A DNA stretch of 64,000 nucleotides from Janthinobacterium sp. FW305-129 (GCF_020858115.1 NZ_JACYMM010000010.1:124001-188000); one strand, 5' to 3'. Positions 41,157 through 50,452 are shown, numbered from the stretch's first letter. Notes: generated by a model not told the origin, from the letters alone. A program made the numbers and translations.

Positions 41157-42539
41157 ATGATTGATATAATGGCAAGTGCAGCCGTGGCAACGGATGCAAA
41201 TCAGACAGAGCAAGAGCATCACGATTCCTTGCAGGCGCATTTCCAGCCCAATATTTCGGCCGACGAGATCGAGCAAGTCTTTCACTTGAAGCGGGCGCAA
41301 CCCTTGCTGCAAGTGTTTACGGCCCTGTTCCATGGCGGTTTCGATGGCGTGCTGGTGCGTCTGCTGGTGTTGCGCGAGCTGGCGTCCGATGCGGCCACGT
41401 CCGCCTATACGCGCGCCGATATCAACACGAAACTGGCCTATCTGTTGCCGGAAAGCCTGGAAACGGTCTTGCTGCGCCTGCGCTCGAACCAGCTGCTGGC
41501 CTGGGATGCGCAGCAGGGCGTGTACCGCGTCACGCCCATGGCGCGCAATGTGCTGTCCGCCATCGACAGCCTGCTGGGCCTGGGCCAGACGGAAGACGAG
41601 GCCGAAATGGGCTTTTTGCTGTCGCAGGTGGCCGGCGCGCAAGCCGTCGGCGGCGTGTCCGTGGAACAATTGCAACATCTGCTGGGGCGCCTGGTCGACT
41701 TGACGGAGGAATTCTCCGACGCGATTGCCTCCGGTTCGGAATTCCGGCTGCGCACGGCGCAGGCGAAGTGGAACATGGCTTGCGACTGGGTCGAGAAGGG
41801 GTCCGAGATTCTCGTGGCCATCACCTCCGATGAAAACGCGGACAGCGCCACGCACAAGGCGGCGCAGGCGATTGGCCGCGCGCAAAGTAAATTGCTGAAC
41901 ATGCAAGGCATGTTTTCGCGCGCCCTGAACCAGATCGAGCGCCAGCGCGTGCACCTGGGCCAGTCGGGCTTGTCGACCACCGACATCAAGCGCTGGCTGC
42001 TGCTGCACGACGACCTGGCCAGCCTGGCCGAAGGCGCCATCGACCAGCCCGTCGTCCCCTTGTTCTCCACGCCGGCCGAAATGATCGACGTGGCCGAAAC
42101 GGAACTGCTGTCCGAACGGGCGGCAGGCGTCACCAACACGGGCCTGCCCAGCGGAGAGGACGCGCCCACCACCATCAGCGACGGTCCCGCCATGCAGCTT
42201 GAACTCGATGATTTGCTCGAACGCCTGTCGAACTTTGCCAGCCTGGGTAATTTCCCCAGCATCGGCGAAGAGGGCCCGAAGAGCGTACCGGTGCAGGATT
42301 CGCTGCTGCCGGCCAGCTTTGCCGTGGCCTCGTACCGCGCCTCCATGCTGCCGCTGCTCGGCGACGTATCCGAAGCGAGCTTGCAAGGCTCGACGGCCGA
42401 ACTGGCCCGCTTGCCGATTACCTTTACACCGACCGACGAGATGGTCCAACTGACCGACCCCCACGTGGCGGCCATGTCGATCGCCTCGCTTTCACTGAAT
42501 GTTTCACTTGATTTAGATAGCGGCACCGCCGATGAATGA
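41157..42539 (+). CDS. Kleisin-like subunit of Mks/Muk-type condensin
   Basis: 460 residues. The N-terminal 100 residues predict a winged helix (VFTALFHGGFDGVLVRLLVL, then LLPESLETVLLRLRSNQLLA), followed by long helical stretches (residues 150-280) as in MukF and MksF. Identification rests on gene order with an MksE-like gene and an SMC ATPase, not on a strong motif. The kleisin would bridge the two SMC heads. The downstream gene overlaps it by 8 bases. Alternative: the JetA subunit of a Wadjet defence system, but no nuclease gene is present. Confidence 0.72.
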   Translation: MIDIMASAAVATDANQTEQEHHDSLQAHFQPNISADEIEQVFHLKRAQPLLQVFTALFHGGFDGVLVRLLVLRELASDAATSAYTRADINTKLAYLLPESLETVLLRLRSNQLLAWDAQQGVYRVTPMARNVLSAIDSLLGLGQTEDEAEMGFLLSQVAGAQAVGGVSVEQLQHLLGRLVDLTEEFSDAIASGSEFRLRTAQAKWNMACDWVEKGSEILVAITSDENADSATHKAAQAIGRAQSKLLNMQGMFSRALNQIERQRVHLGQSGLSTTDIKRWLLLHDDLASLAEGAIDQPVVPLFSTPAEMIDVAETELLSERAAGVTNTGLPSGEDAPTTISDGPAMQLELDDLLERLSNFASLGNFPSIGEEGPKSVPVQDSLLPASFAVASYRASMLPLLGDVSEASLQGSTAELARLPITFTPTDEMVQLTDPHVAAMSIASLSLNVSLDLDSGTADE

Positions 42540-43266
42540 CGATTCCCAAATCCTGATTGCGCGCCTGCTCACGCATCAAACCCTGCGCCGCGACGACAAG
42601 CTCGTCAAGCGCGTGCTGTCCGACGAGCTGTTCCGCGCCGAAATCGATGCGCGCCTGCTGGCCTGCGGCTTGAAACTGCTCGACAACGTGTACGCCGACC
42701 ATGTGACTTTGGCCCTGACGCGCACCATCGAACCGAAGATCTTCGGCGCGCGCGACGTGTGGCAAAACAACAATTTTGGTTTGGCGCGCGATGGCGTGGC
42801 CTTGCTGGTGGTGCTGTGGGCGCAGATCATCCTGCCCAAGCGCGAACGCCAGGAAACGCACCAGCACGCCGATGATGATCAAAATGACATGTTTGGCACG
42901 GAAAAGCCCCTGCCGCGCGCGGAAGACGCGTCGATCGGCATTTCCTACAAGGCGCTGCTGTCCGACTTCGGCGACAAGCTGGGCAAGAAGACGCGCATGG
43001 ACATGAATCTGGGCACCCTGGCCAAGCTCGGCTTCATCGAGCGGCGCGGCGACTTCATCCTGGAAGGCCCGCTGCTGGACCTGATGATGGATACCGACGT
43101 CTTGAAAGAGCGCATCATCAACGGCGCCCTGGCCGACGTGTTCAAGCGGGCGCCCGCGCGCCTGGTGGCCGTCGACCCGGATGCCGACCTGACAGACGAC
43201 CTGTCCGCCGATATCGGCGACTTGCCAGACGCGGGCGACGAGCCTGCGTCCGACCTCCCTCACTGA
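42532..43266 (+). CDS. MukE/MksE-like condensin accessory subunit
   Basis: 244 residues, mostly helical with two winged-helix-like regions, around residues 8-60 and 150-220 (KTRMDMNLGTLAKLGFIERRG). Similar tandem winged-helix proteins bind the kleisin in MukBEF, MksBEF and Wadjet. An acidic linker (residues 108-118) separates the halves. It overlaps the kleisin gene by 8 bases and stops 8 bases before the SMC gene. Confidence 0.7.
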   Translation: MNDDSQILIARLLTHQTLRRDDKLVKRVLSDELFRAEIDARLLACGLKLLDNVYADHVTLALTRTIEPKIFGARDVWQNNNFGLARDGVALLVVLWAQIILPKRERQETHQHADDDQNDMFGTEKPLPRAEDASIGISYKALLSDFGDKLGKKTRMDMNLGTLAKLGFIERRGDFILEGPLLDLMMDTDVLKERIINGALADVFKRAPARLVAVDPDADLTDDLSADIGDLPDAGDEPASDLPH

Positions 43267-43274
43267 AAGCGCCC

Positions 43275-46106
43275 ATGTTTCATATCAAATCACTTGAACT
43301 GGTGCACTGGGATTACTGGCAGCGCATCAAGAATATTCCGCTCGACGCGAAGATCATCACCATCGCGGGGCAGAACGGCTCCGGCAAGACGACCTTGCTC
43401 GACGCCTTGCGTACCCTGTTCGGCCTCGATTGCTCGATGGGCCGCACGTATAAACACTATGCGCGCCATTCGGGCCAGCAGACGGCCTGGCTGCGCGCCG
43501 TGGTTGACAACAAGAACGTGGGCAAGCAGCTGTCGAACCGCCCGTTCCGCAGCTCCGGCTTCTTCAGCGACGATGAAGTGACCCTGTTTTGCCAGATCCA
43601 GAAGAACGGCGGCGACTGGAAGCGCCAGTATTTGATGCGCCCGGGCAATGTGCAGATCGAGGACATCACGGACGCCAACGACTGGCTCGGCGTGGAAAAC
43701 TACCGCAAGCGCCTGGCCAATGCGGGCCTGTCGCCCGCCATGTCGAAAGTGCTGGCGCTGGAGCAGGGCGAGACGGATAAATTGTGCGAATACGCGCCGC
43801 GCCAGCTGCTCGACCTGGTGTTCCAGGTGTTCGGCGACAAGGAAGTGCTGGACGCCTACGATGAAGCCAAACGCCACCAGCGCGATACGGAAGTGGAGCT
43901 GAAACGCTTCGAAACGGAACTGGAAGCGTCAAAAACCAACCTGGAAGGCTTGCGCCTGCGCGTGGCCAATTACCACCAGTGGGAAGGTTTACATAAGGAA
44001 CGCCGCAACCTGCTGGAAGAAGTGCTGCCCAGCCTGCAATACCACGAGGCGCGCGAAAAGGCGGCCATTGCCAGCCGGCAATTGCGCGATGCGCGTAAAC
44101 CAATGGCGCAGGCCGACCAGCAACTGACGGATAAACGCAATGCGCTGGCCGCGCAGGCGAAGGCCCTGTCCGACGCGCAGATGAATGAAACCCTGCTGGA
44201 GCAGGAGTCGATCGGCTTGCAGAGCCGTTTGTCCTTGATCAATGCCAAACTGAAACCGCTGGACAGCCTGCTGGAACAGAAGGACCGTTTGCACAAGCTG
44301 GCGGCCGATTCGGGCAGCGACATCGCCGAAGTGGCGGCCCAGCTGGAGCAGAAGGAAGCGCAATTGCTGCAGCAGCGCCAGCAGCGCGACGCCTTGTCGG
44401 CGCGTATCGCGGGCGAGCAGGCAACGATTGCCGCGCTGCAAGGCAAGACGGCCATGCCGGAGCCGGACAATGTACGCGGCATGCGCCGCGCGCTGCGCGA
44501 CGCGGGCATTGCCCACGCCATGCTGTCCGATATCGTCGAAGTGACGGACAGCCGCTGGCAGGGCGCCGTCGAAGGCGTACTGGGCGGTTACGCCTCGGTG
44601 GTGCTGCTCGACAAGGCCAAGGATGCGGCCGCTGCCTATCGCCTGGCCGAGAAGGAGCGCTACCGCCACTTCATCGTGCCCGACCTGGTCACGGCGCCGG
44701 TGGCGAAAGACGAGAGCCTGCTGGCGGTGGTGAAATTTTCCGCGCCCGTGCCCAGCTGGCTGATCGAGCAATTGTCGCGCATTGCCCGCGTTGATTCCGT
44801 CGAAGCCGGTTTCAAATTGGGCAACCACGAGGAATGGATCACGCCCGAGGCGTATCACCGTGAACGCCGCGGCGGACGCTCGCTGTTCGTGGAAGCGTCG
44901 CGCTACCGCTTCGGCCAGGCTGGCCGCAGCGGCCGCCTGGAAGCGCTGCTGCGCTCGCTGCCGGGCCTGGAAGGCCAGGAAGACACCTTGACCCTGGCGA
45001 TCTCGAAGCTGGCGGCGGAAGTGGGTGCGTTAAAAGCGCGCATCGCCGGCGTCGATGCCGCCAAGGAACTCAGTGCGCGCCAGGAAGAATTCGCCGAAGC
45101 GCTGCGCAATTCGAAGCCGCTCAAGGAAGAGCGCCTGGAAGTGGGCGGCCGCCTGGGCGAGCTGCAGAATCTGACGAAGAACGCCACCGTGGCGCGCACG
45201 CGTGCCGATACCGTGTGGCAAAACGCGCGCCTGGCCCTGTCCGAAGCGGAAGCGGGTGCGCGCCTTGGCTACAAGAAACAAATCGAACAGCGCGCCGAGC
45301 ATGCGCGCGCCTTGCTGGCCCTGCGCCATGCGTGGCGCCACTTGCCGAAGAGCTGGCGCCGACCAGCGCGCCGCGCGGCCCTCGTGGCCGAGCACCAGAA
45401 TGCGCACCAGGTCGACTTGCGCGTTGCCAGCCTGCAAAACAGCCTGGCGCGCGACGACTGGGAACTCGACGCCACCGTCATCGACCAGCACCACCGCCTG
45501 TCGGACCAGCTGCATGGCCGCCAGTCGGAAACGGACGAGCGCCGCTACCAGAACAACCGCGCCATCGAAGCGACGGGCAATGCACGCGGCGCCTACATGG
45601 AGCGCTTGCGCTACACCATCAAGACTTACAGCAAGAACATCAAGGAGCTGGGCGAGCTGGCCGGCATTGAAGTGCATGCCGACCCCGTGCGCCTGGAAAA
45701 CGACGACGTGCAGCTGTCGCAGGCGGGCTTGCACGTGCGTTTCAAATTCGACGGCAAGGGCGTCATCGGCATGAACGATGGCGAAGCGTCGGGTGGCCAG
45801 CAGGTGATGAAGTCGCTGGTGCTGCTGATCGGCCTGCTGAAGTCGGAAGACGGTTCCGGCGGCTTCGTCTTCATCGACGAACCGTTTGCCCACCTCGATA
45901 TCCGCAACATTCAGCTGGTCGGCGAATTCCTGAAAAATACGGAAGCGCAATACCTGATGACGACGCCGTTGACGCACAACACGGATGTCTACGATCCCTC
46001 GGAGCTGACCTTGATCACGAGCAAGAAAAAGAAGGATACCCAATGGGCACAACCGATTTTCGTGCTGCAGCGCCGGATCGACCCCGCACCGGGCAAGGCC
46101 GCATGA
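43275..46106 (+). CDS. SMC-like ATPase, MksB/JetC type
   Basis: 943 residues. N-terminal Walker A GQNGSGKT (32-39), long coiled coils at about 200-380 and 560-790, a hinge-like centre at 400-550, then the ABC signature ASGGQQ (about 837) and Walker B GGFVFIDEPFAHLD (about 865). This is the head-coil-hinge plan of condensins of the Muk/Mks branch. It would extrude or clamp DNA for chromosome organisation. A short segment near residues 683-702 is Trp/Pro-rich and unlike the coil around it, perhaps a pair of frameshifts. Its stop overlaps the DUF4424 start. Confidence 0.82.
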   Translation: MFHIKSLELVHWDYWQRIKNIPLDAKIITIAGQNGSGKTTLLDALRTLFGLDCSMGRTYKHYARHSGQQTAWLRAVVDNKNVGKQLSNRPFRSSGFFSDDEVTLFCQIQKNGGDWKRQYLMRPGNVQIEDITDANDWLGVENYRKRLANAGLSPAMSKVLALEQGETDKLCEYAPRQLLDLVFQVFGDKEVLDAYDEAKRHQRDTEVELKRFETELEASKTNLEGLRLRVANYHQWEGLHKERRNLLEEVLPSLQYHEAREKAAIASRQLRDARKPMAQADQQLTDKRNALAAQAKALSDAQMNETLLEQESIGLQSRLSLINAKLKPLDSLLEQKDRLHKLAADSGSDIAEVAAQLEQKEAQLLQQRQQRDALSARIAGEQATIAALQGKTAMPEPDNVRGMRRALRDAGIAHAMLSDIVEVTDSRWQGAVEGVLGGYASVVLLDKAKDAAAAYRLAEKERYRHFIVPDLVTAPVAKDESLLAVVKFSAPVPSWLIEQLSRIARVDSVEAGFKLGNHEEWITPEAYHRERRGGRSLFVEASRYRFGQAGRSGRLEALLRSLPGLEGQEDTLTLAISKLAAEVGALKARIAGVDAAKELSARQEEFAEALRNSKPLKEERLEVGGRLGELQNLTKNATVARTRADTVWQNARLALSEAEAGARLGYKKQIEQRAEHARALLALRHAWRHLPKSWRRPARRAALVAEHQNAHQVDLRVASLQNSLARDDWELDATVIDQHHRLSDQLHGRQSETDERRYQNNRAIEATGNARGAYMERLRYTIKTYSKNIKELGELAGIEVHADPVRLENDDVQLSQAGLHVRFKFDGKGVIGMNDGEASGGQQVMKSLVLLIGLLKSEDGSGGFVFIDEPFAHLDIRNIQLVGEFLKNTEAQYLMTTPLTHNTDVYDPSELTLITSKKKKDTQWAQPIFVLQRRIDPAPGKAA

Positions 46107-47110
46107 TGGCCGTGCGCAAGCTGGTTCTGGCTGCGGCCCTGGCGCTGGCGTGTTCGGCGCCGGCCGTGGCCAACGACGGCATCGGTTCCGTCAGCGCGGG
46201 CGGCATCCTGTTCGGCAAGACGGACGCCGTGGCCATGAAAAAGGAAGTGCTCAGCGTGAGCACGGACTTGATCAAGGTCGAGTACGAATTTCTCAATGAA
46301 TCGGCCAGGGACGTGGAAGAAACGATCTTTTTCCCGCTGCCCGAATACTCTGCCGGCTACCACGGTTCGCCCACGTATTATGGCCAGCCGCAGCAGTTTA
46401 CCGTCGACGTGGATGGCAAGCGCAAGGACTATAAGACGACGTTTGTCGCCAAGATCGACAGCAACGACGTGACGGCCCGCTTGCGCCAGCTGGGTCTGTC
46501 CGACGCGCAAATTGCCTATTTCCCGTCGCACACGCCGTTCGACAAGAAGGTGGCGCCGCTGACGGCCGCGCAGAGCAAGATCATGATCAAGGAGGGCTTG
46601 CTGGCCCAGCTGTACGACGAGGAGTGGGTGCCGGCCTGGACCGTGAAAGTCATCTACCTGTGGCAGCAGAAATTCCCCGCCGGTAAAGTCGTGCGCGTGC
46701 GCCATCAATATGCGCCATTCGTCGCGGCCGGCCCCGGCGCTTCTTACCTGGGCGATGGTAACGAGTTCGAAAAGAAATACTGCGGCGACAAGGCGTTCTA
46801 CAAGACGTGGAACCGCCTGGCGGCCCAGCAGGGCGAAAGCGGCTTCGTCAATGCCGTGTGGGTTTCGTACATTTTGACGACGGGCAACACCTGGAAGAAT
46901 GGCATCGAGGATTTCACCTTGAACTTGATCAAGGGCAAACCGGACGAGCTGATCAGCCTGTGCTTCCCCGGCACGTTCACCAAGATCAACCCCACCACCT
47001 TGCAAGTCAAGCTGCGCAACTTCCATCCGAAGCAGGATTTGGACGTGTATTTCGGCAATGTCGAAGGCACGGTGAGCAACGACGGCGTGGCGCCGCAGAT
47101 ACGGCCATAG
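46103..47110 (+). CDS. Secreted DUF4424-like protein
   Basis: 335 residues from 46103, overlapping the SMC stop as ATGA. Signal peptide LVLAAALALACSAPAVANDG. The mature part has a beta-rich start (SVSAGGILFGKTDAVAMKKE) and a segment on Tyr/Trp-rich surfaces, with two Cys (YCGDK, SLCFPG). I assign the DUF4424 family from this layout; function is unknown. Coupling of a periplasmic protein to a condensin gene is odd. Confidence 0.68.
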   Translation: MMAVRKLVLAAALALACSAPAVANDGIGSVSAGGILFGKTDAVAMKKEVLSVSTDLIKVEYEFLNESARDVEETIFFPLPEYSAGYHGSPTYYGQPQQFTVDVDGKRKDYKTTFVAKIDSNDVTARLRQLGLSDAQIAYFPSHTPFDKKVAPLTAAQSKIMIKEGLLAQLYDEEWVPAWTVKVIYLWQQKFPAGKVVRVRHQYAPFVAAGPGASYLGDGNEFEKKYCGDKAFYKTWNRLAAQQGESGFVNAVWVSYILTTGNTWKNGIEDFTLNLIKGKPDELISLCFPGTFTKINPTTLQVKLRNFHPKQDLDVYFGNVEGTVSNDGVAPQIRP

Positions 47111-47112
47111 GA

Positions 47113-47706
47113 ATGCGCACGCAGGAAGCGCTGGCCGCGCGCCTGCGCGCCATCGCCCGCGCCACGCCGTGGTGCATGCAGGCCCTGCACGCCGTGGCGC
47201 AGCTGGGCTTGCCCCACTGCTGCATCGGCGCCGGCGCCGTGCGCAATCTCGTGTGGGATGCCTTGCACGGCTACGCGCAACCGTCGGCATTGAGCGATAT
47301 CGACGTGGCGTATTTCGATGCGCACGATGTGCTTGCGGAGAGCGAGGTGCAGCTGCGCCAGCGCCTGGAAGCTGTGCTGCCAGGCCTGCCATGGGAAGTG
47401 TGCAACCAGGCCCGGGTGCACCTGTGGTTCGAAGCTGAGTTTGGCTACGCCGTGCCGCCCCTGCTGTCGCTCGACGACGCCATCGCTACCTGGCCCGAAT
47501 TTGCCACCTCGGTTGGCATCTGGCTGCAGCCCGACGGCGAGATCGGCATCGTCGCGCCGCATGGCCTCGATGACTTGTTCAATATGGTGATCCGGCGCAA
47601 CCCGGCGCGCATCAGCCTGGACGGTTATGCGCAGCGCCTGGCCGGCAAGGACTATGCGGCGCGCTGGCCGCGCGTCACCATCATCGCCCAGGTAAGTGTG
47701 GTGTAA
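47113..47706 (+). CDS. Nucleotidyltransferase family protein (NTP_transf_6-like)
   Basis: 197 residues from 47113, two bases after the DUF4424 stop. The motif GAGAVRNLVWDAL followed by SDIDVAYFD (Asp-x-Asp metal pair) is typical of this minimal nucleotidyltransferase family. A second acidic site lies near WFEAEFG. Substrate is unknown. The longer reading from 46807 is an out-of-phase overlap with the preceding gene and I reject it. Confidence 0.85.
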   Translation: MRTQEALAARLRAIARATPWCMQALHAVAQLGLPHCCIGAGAVRNLVWDALHGYAQPSALSDIDVAYFDAHDVLAESEVQLRQRLEAVLPGLPWEVCNQARVHLWFEAEFGYAVPPLLSLDDAIATWPEFATSVGIWLQPDGEIGIVAPHGLDDLFNMVIRRNPARISLDGYAQRLAGKDYAARWPRVTIIAQVSVV

Positions 47707-47778
47707 AACGCAATTAAATGCACTGTGGATACAAATTGCCTATAATTGCCAATTTTCCAATAGTGTTTTCCTGATCCC

Positions 47779-48588
47779 ATGTCCTTCCTGATTTCCATGC
47801 CGCTGCGCCGCCTCGGCCGCCTGTTCTGCCTTTCCTCCGTCCTCGTGGCGCCCGCCGCCTGGGCCGACAGCTATACCGATTTCCAGCAAGCCAGCGGCCA
47901 GCTGGAAGCGCTGATGGCCAAGGCAACGATGCAGAGCGGCTTACCGCGCCTGGGCGATCCTGGCGTGGCAGCGTTGTTTGAGCGGATTACCGATGCGCCG
48001 CGCCTGTTCCAGGCGCCCGTCGCCGCGCTGCAGGACCTGAACCAGAGCGTGGCACTGTGCGAGCGGGCAACCAACATCGGCAAGGCGTATTACACGTTCG
48101 GCAGCGAGCGGCCGCTGCCGCTGTCCGGGGCCGAATTGCAGCAGGCGCGCACGGACCAGGTAACGCAGAACCTGGCCAATTATGGCGATGAAATGAGCAC
48201 CTTTTTTGCCTTTGGCATGCATTGTCATGCGCACTTGATTGGCTTGATGGAGCAGGAATTCAGTGCCCAGCCAGCGGATGCGGTGAGCGGACCCGAGCGC
48301 ATGCGCGCGCGCGCCTTCAGCAAGGGTTCGACCACCATGTATGTTGGCGTGGTGCAGTTCGTACAAGTGCCGTTCTGGAGCGTGGCGCAAAAGAAACGGA
48401 TGCTGGAAGCGGCGGCGCAGCACGCGTCGGCCAATGTGGCGCTGATGGCGCCGCCGTTGCGCGAGCGTTTGCTGGGCAGTCTTGCGCAGGCGGACCAGGA
48501 TATCGATCCGGCCCTGGCGCCGGCGCTGGCGACGATACGCCAGGCGCTGTCGGTGACGACGTGTACCGGCCTGTGCCAGTACTACTGA
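47779..48588 (+). CDS. Secreted hypothetical protein
   Basis: 269 residues, signal peptide ending near PAAWADSY. The mature part is helical and carries four or five Cys, with a C-terminal TTCTGLCQYY pair. No family recognised. A TATAAT at 47741-47746 is a plausible -10 for this gene. It is flanked by the nucleotidyltransferase gene upstream and converges on a membrane protein gene. Confidence 0.65.
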   Translation: MSFLISMPLRRLGRLFCLSSVLVAPAAWADSYTDFQQASGQLEALMAKATMQSGLPRLGDPGVAALFERITDAPRLFQAPVAALQDLNQSVALCERATNIGKAYYTFGSERPLPLSGAELQQARTDQVTQNLANYGDEMSTFFAFGMHCHAHLIGLMEQEFSAQPADAVSGPERMRARAFSKGSTTMYVGVVQFVQVPFWSVAQKKRMLEAAAQHASANVALMAPPLRERLLGSLAQADQDIDPALAPALATIRQALSVTTCTGLCQYY

Positions 48589-48589
48589 G

Positions 48590-49108
48590 TTACTCGGCAG
48601 CCTGCAAGGGCTGGTTGCGCTGGCGCCAGCGCACCAGGCCCCACGCGTAGACGGCGTAGTAGCCGATGACGAGGCCATAGGCGGCCATCGTCAGCGGGCT
48701 CTGGCCGAATGGCGGCGGCGGCACGGGCACGTCGAGGCGCGAGTTCAGGTAGATTTCCATGCCGCGGTACAGCAATCGGGCGATGAACAGCATCGTGATG
48801 GCCAGGCCCAGGTAGCGGTGCTGGGTAAAGAAGAAATCCTTGCCGACCGGCTCGAAGCGCGTCAGCTTCAGGCCCAGCACGCCCAGCCAGCCGCCGGCCA
48901 GCGCGGCCGCGCCCAGGCTGGACAGGGGCAGGACGTCGAATTTCGTCGTCGTCGCGAGGAACAGCAGCAGCGCGGGAAACGCGACCGCCACCGTCCAGTG
49001 CCGCCACAGCTGCGACTTCTGGCGCGCCACCAGTTTCTTCAGGCGCGAATAAATGCGCCAGACCAGCAGCGGGACCAGTAACAGCAGGGCAAGGGTAGTG
49101 GTTTCCAT
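48590..49108 (-). CDS. Four-helix inner-membrane protein of unknown function
   Basis: 172 residues with four hydrophobic segments, roughly 4-18, 40-55, 62-82 and 98-118, plus one near 140-158. N-terminal LLLLVPLLVWRIYSRLKKLV and the Arg/Lys-rich loops fit the CcdC/DUF1453-like group, but this is weak. It converges with the secreted protein gene before it, one base apart. Confidence 0.6.
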   Translation of the reverse strand: METTTLALLLLVPLLVWRIYSRLKKLVARQKSQLWRHWTVAVAFPALLLFLATTTKFDVLPLSSLGAAALAGGWLGVLGLKLTRFEPVGKDFFFTQHRYLGLAITMLFIARLLYRGMEIYLNSRLDVPVPPPPFGQSPLTMAAYGLVIGYYAVYAWGLVRWRQRNQPLQAAE

Positions 49109-49330
49109 GTAGGCATTCGGGTACGGTAAAACAGCGATTGTAAGCCAGATGGGGGCGGGCGGCGATGCTTGTCAAACGGTAAAAGTTGCTTGTTGACATT
49201 TACATGGCATGCAAGCACTATGCCCTGTCGCGCCATGCCGCCGTTCGCGGACGCCAGGCCGGCAGGCAAATATGGACAGGTGGCGGGCATCTCGTGGTAT
49301 GGTCTTCTTTTGTCTGCAAGGAGGCCAGCC

Positions 49331-49483
49331 ATGTCAGTCATCCATGCCCACCGCGCGCCCGACCCGGCGCCCGTCGATGAACCCATGCCGGCGCCGGAGC
49401 CGCAAGAAGCGCCCGGGCACCATCCGGGGCCCGTGCACCCGGTGCCGCAGGACGATCCCGTGCCGCACCCGCATCCCAGTTAA
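49331..49483 (+). CDS. Small Pro/His-rich protein
   Basis: 50 residues from MSVIHAHRAP. A strong CAAGGAGG ribosome site lies 6 bases before the ATG, which is the main reason to accept it. The protein is made almost wholly of Pro, His, Ala and acidic residues, so it is likely disordered and able to bind metals. No family recognised. The next small gene starts 24 bases later. Confidence 0.5.
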   Translation: MSVIHAHRAPDPAPVDEPMPAPEPQEAPGHHPGPVHPVPQDDPVPHPHPS

Positions 49484-49507
49484 TCTCGTCAAGAAAGGCT
49501 GTTTTAG

Positions 49508-49747
49508 ATGGCAATTGTCAAGGAAGTCTACACACGCAAAGTCAGCGGAGAATCGTTCGACTATGAACTCGATTACACCCAGGGCGCGGACGTGGCCTGG
49601 ATTGCGCGCGTGTACCACGACGGCGTGCTGAAAGGCTCGCCGCACGGCGCGCTGACGGCCAACGTGCTGTCCGGCCCCGCGCTGGAACAATACCTGCGCG
49701 CGTATGTCGAAGGCATGATCGAGCGGGGACTCGACGTGGCCGAGTAA
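49508..49747 (+). CDS. Small hypothetical protein
   Basis: 79 residues (MAIVKEVYTRKVSGESF), a mixed strand-helix protein with no signal peptide and one Trp in ADVAWIARVYHDG. I do not recognise it. Its acidic C-terminus and lack of Cys give no clue. A terminator at 49872-49895 follows. Confidence 0.6.
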   Translation: MAIVKEVYTRKVSGESFDYELDYTQGADVAWIARVYHDGVLKGSPHGALTANVLSGPALEQYLRAYVEGMIERGLDVAE

Positions 49748-49871
49748 GCCGTTGGCGTCCTTTGCCGCAAGAGTGCGGCGGGTTCCTGCCCCATCATTCC
49801 TTCCGATATGGGTGCGAAAATCCGGCCGTCATTGCGGCCCTGGAATGCATTTTTAAAAGTCCTGAAAAGAT

Positions 49872-49896
49872 AAAGCCCGCGTAGCGGGCTTTTTTT
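49872..49896 (+). terminator. Rho-independent terminator
   Basis: AAAGCCCGC (49872-49880) pairs with GCGGGCTTT (49884-49892) around GTA, followed by TTTT. It closes the small-gene unit. Confidence 0.9.
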
Positions 49897-50016
49897 ACGG
49901 AACAACATGTCATTTTCCGGGTTCGGTGCTCATGTTTTTAAAAGTGCAATATTCATGCATGCCAAATGCATGCTGTCCCGTGCTTCACGATATTCTATTA
50001 TTTCTGCGTAAATATT

Positions 50017-50283
50017 TTATGGGTAGCCGTGGCCAGTTCCGGGCAATTCCGGTCCGGTGGAGGAGCATGGCATTTGCATGTCTTCCGTGCGGTACGGTGT
50101 TTGTTCGCCCCAATAAATCATCCTGCCCGAGCAGGTGAACTCTGCGCCGCCTACGTAGTCCGAGTACGATGCATCGGAATAGTAAGTGTAGCTAATGGAA
50201 TACATCGGCCGGGCGTAAGCCGCGGCGGCAACCAGCAATGTTGCAAGCGTAGCGGCAAAAGCAATTTTCTTTTTGGTTTTCAT
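50017..50283 (-). CDS. Small secreted DUF6289-like protein
   Basis: 88 residues with a signal peptide (AATLATLLVAAAAYAR). The mature part has the pattern YTYYSDASYSDYVGG, then CSGRMIYWGEQTPY and a second Cys, which fits the small DUF6289 group as I remember it. Function unknown. AATCAAGGAAAATAG upstream gives a ribosome site. The surrounding DNA is AT-rich. Confidence 0.6.
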   Translation of the reverse strand: MKTKKKIAFAATLATLLVAAAAYARPMYSISYTYYSDASYSDYVGGAEFTCSGRMIYWGEQTPYRTEDMQMPCSSTGPELPGTGHGYP

Positions 50284-50452
50284 CTATTTTCCTTGATTAT
50301 AAAATTCAAAAAAATATATCCCCATAAATTTGCTGCGAATTGATTGTATCTTAATAATTTATTTTTTTGGCATGATTCTCGGGAATTCTTGGTTGCGCCA
50401 ATTTCGCCATTCTTTGTTTTTACGCCTATGCGTTTCGTGATCAGCCATCGAT

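Noticed and set aside
41157..47706. Full Wadjet (JetABCD) defence system
   Set aside because: The three condensin-like genes are present but no Toprim nuclease lies beside them; the following genes are DUF4424 and a nucleotidyltransferase.
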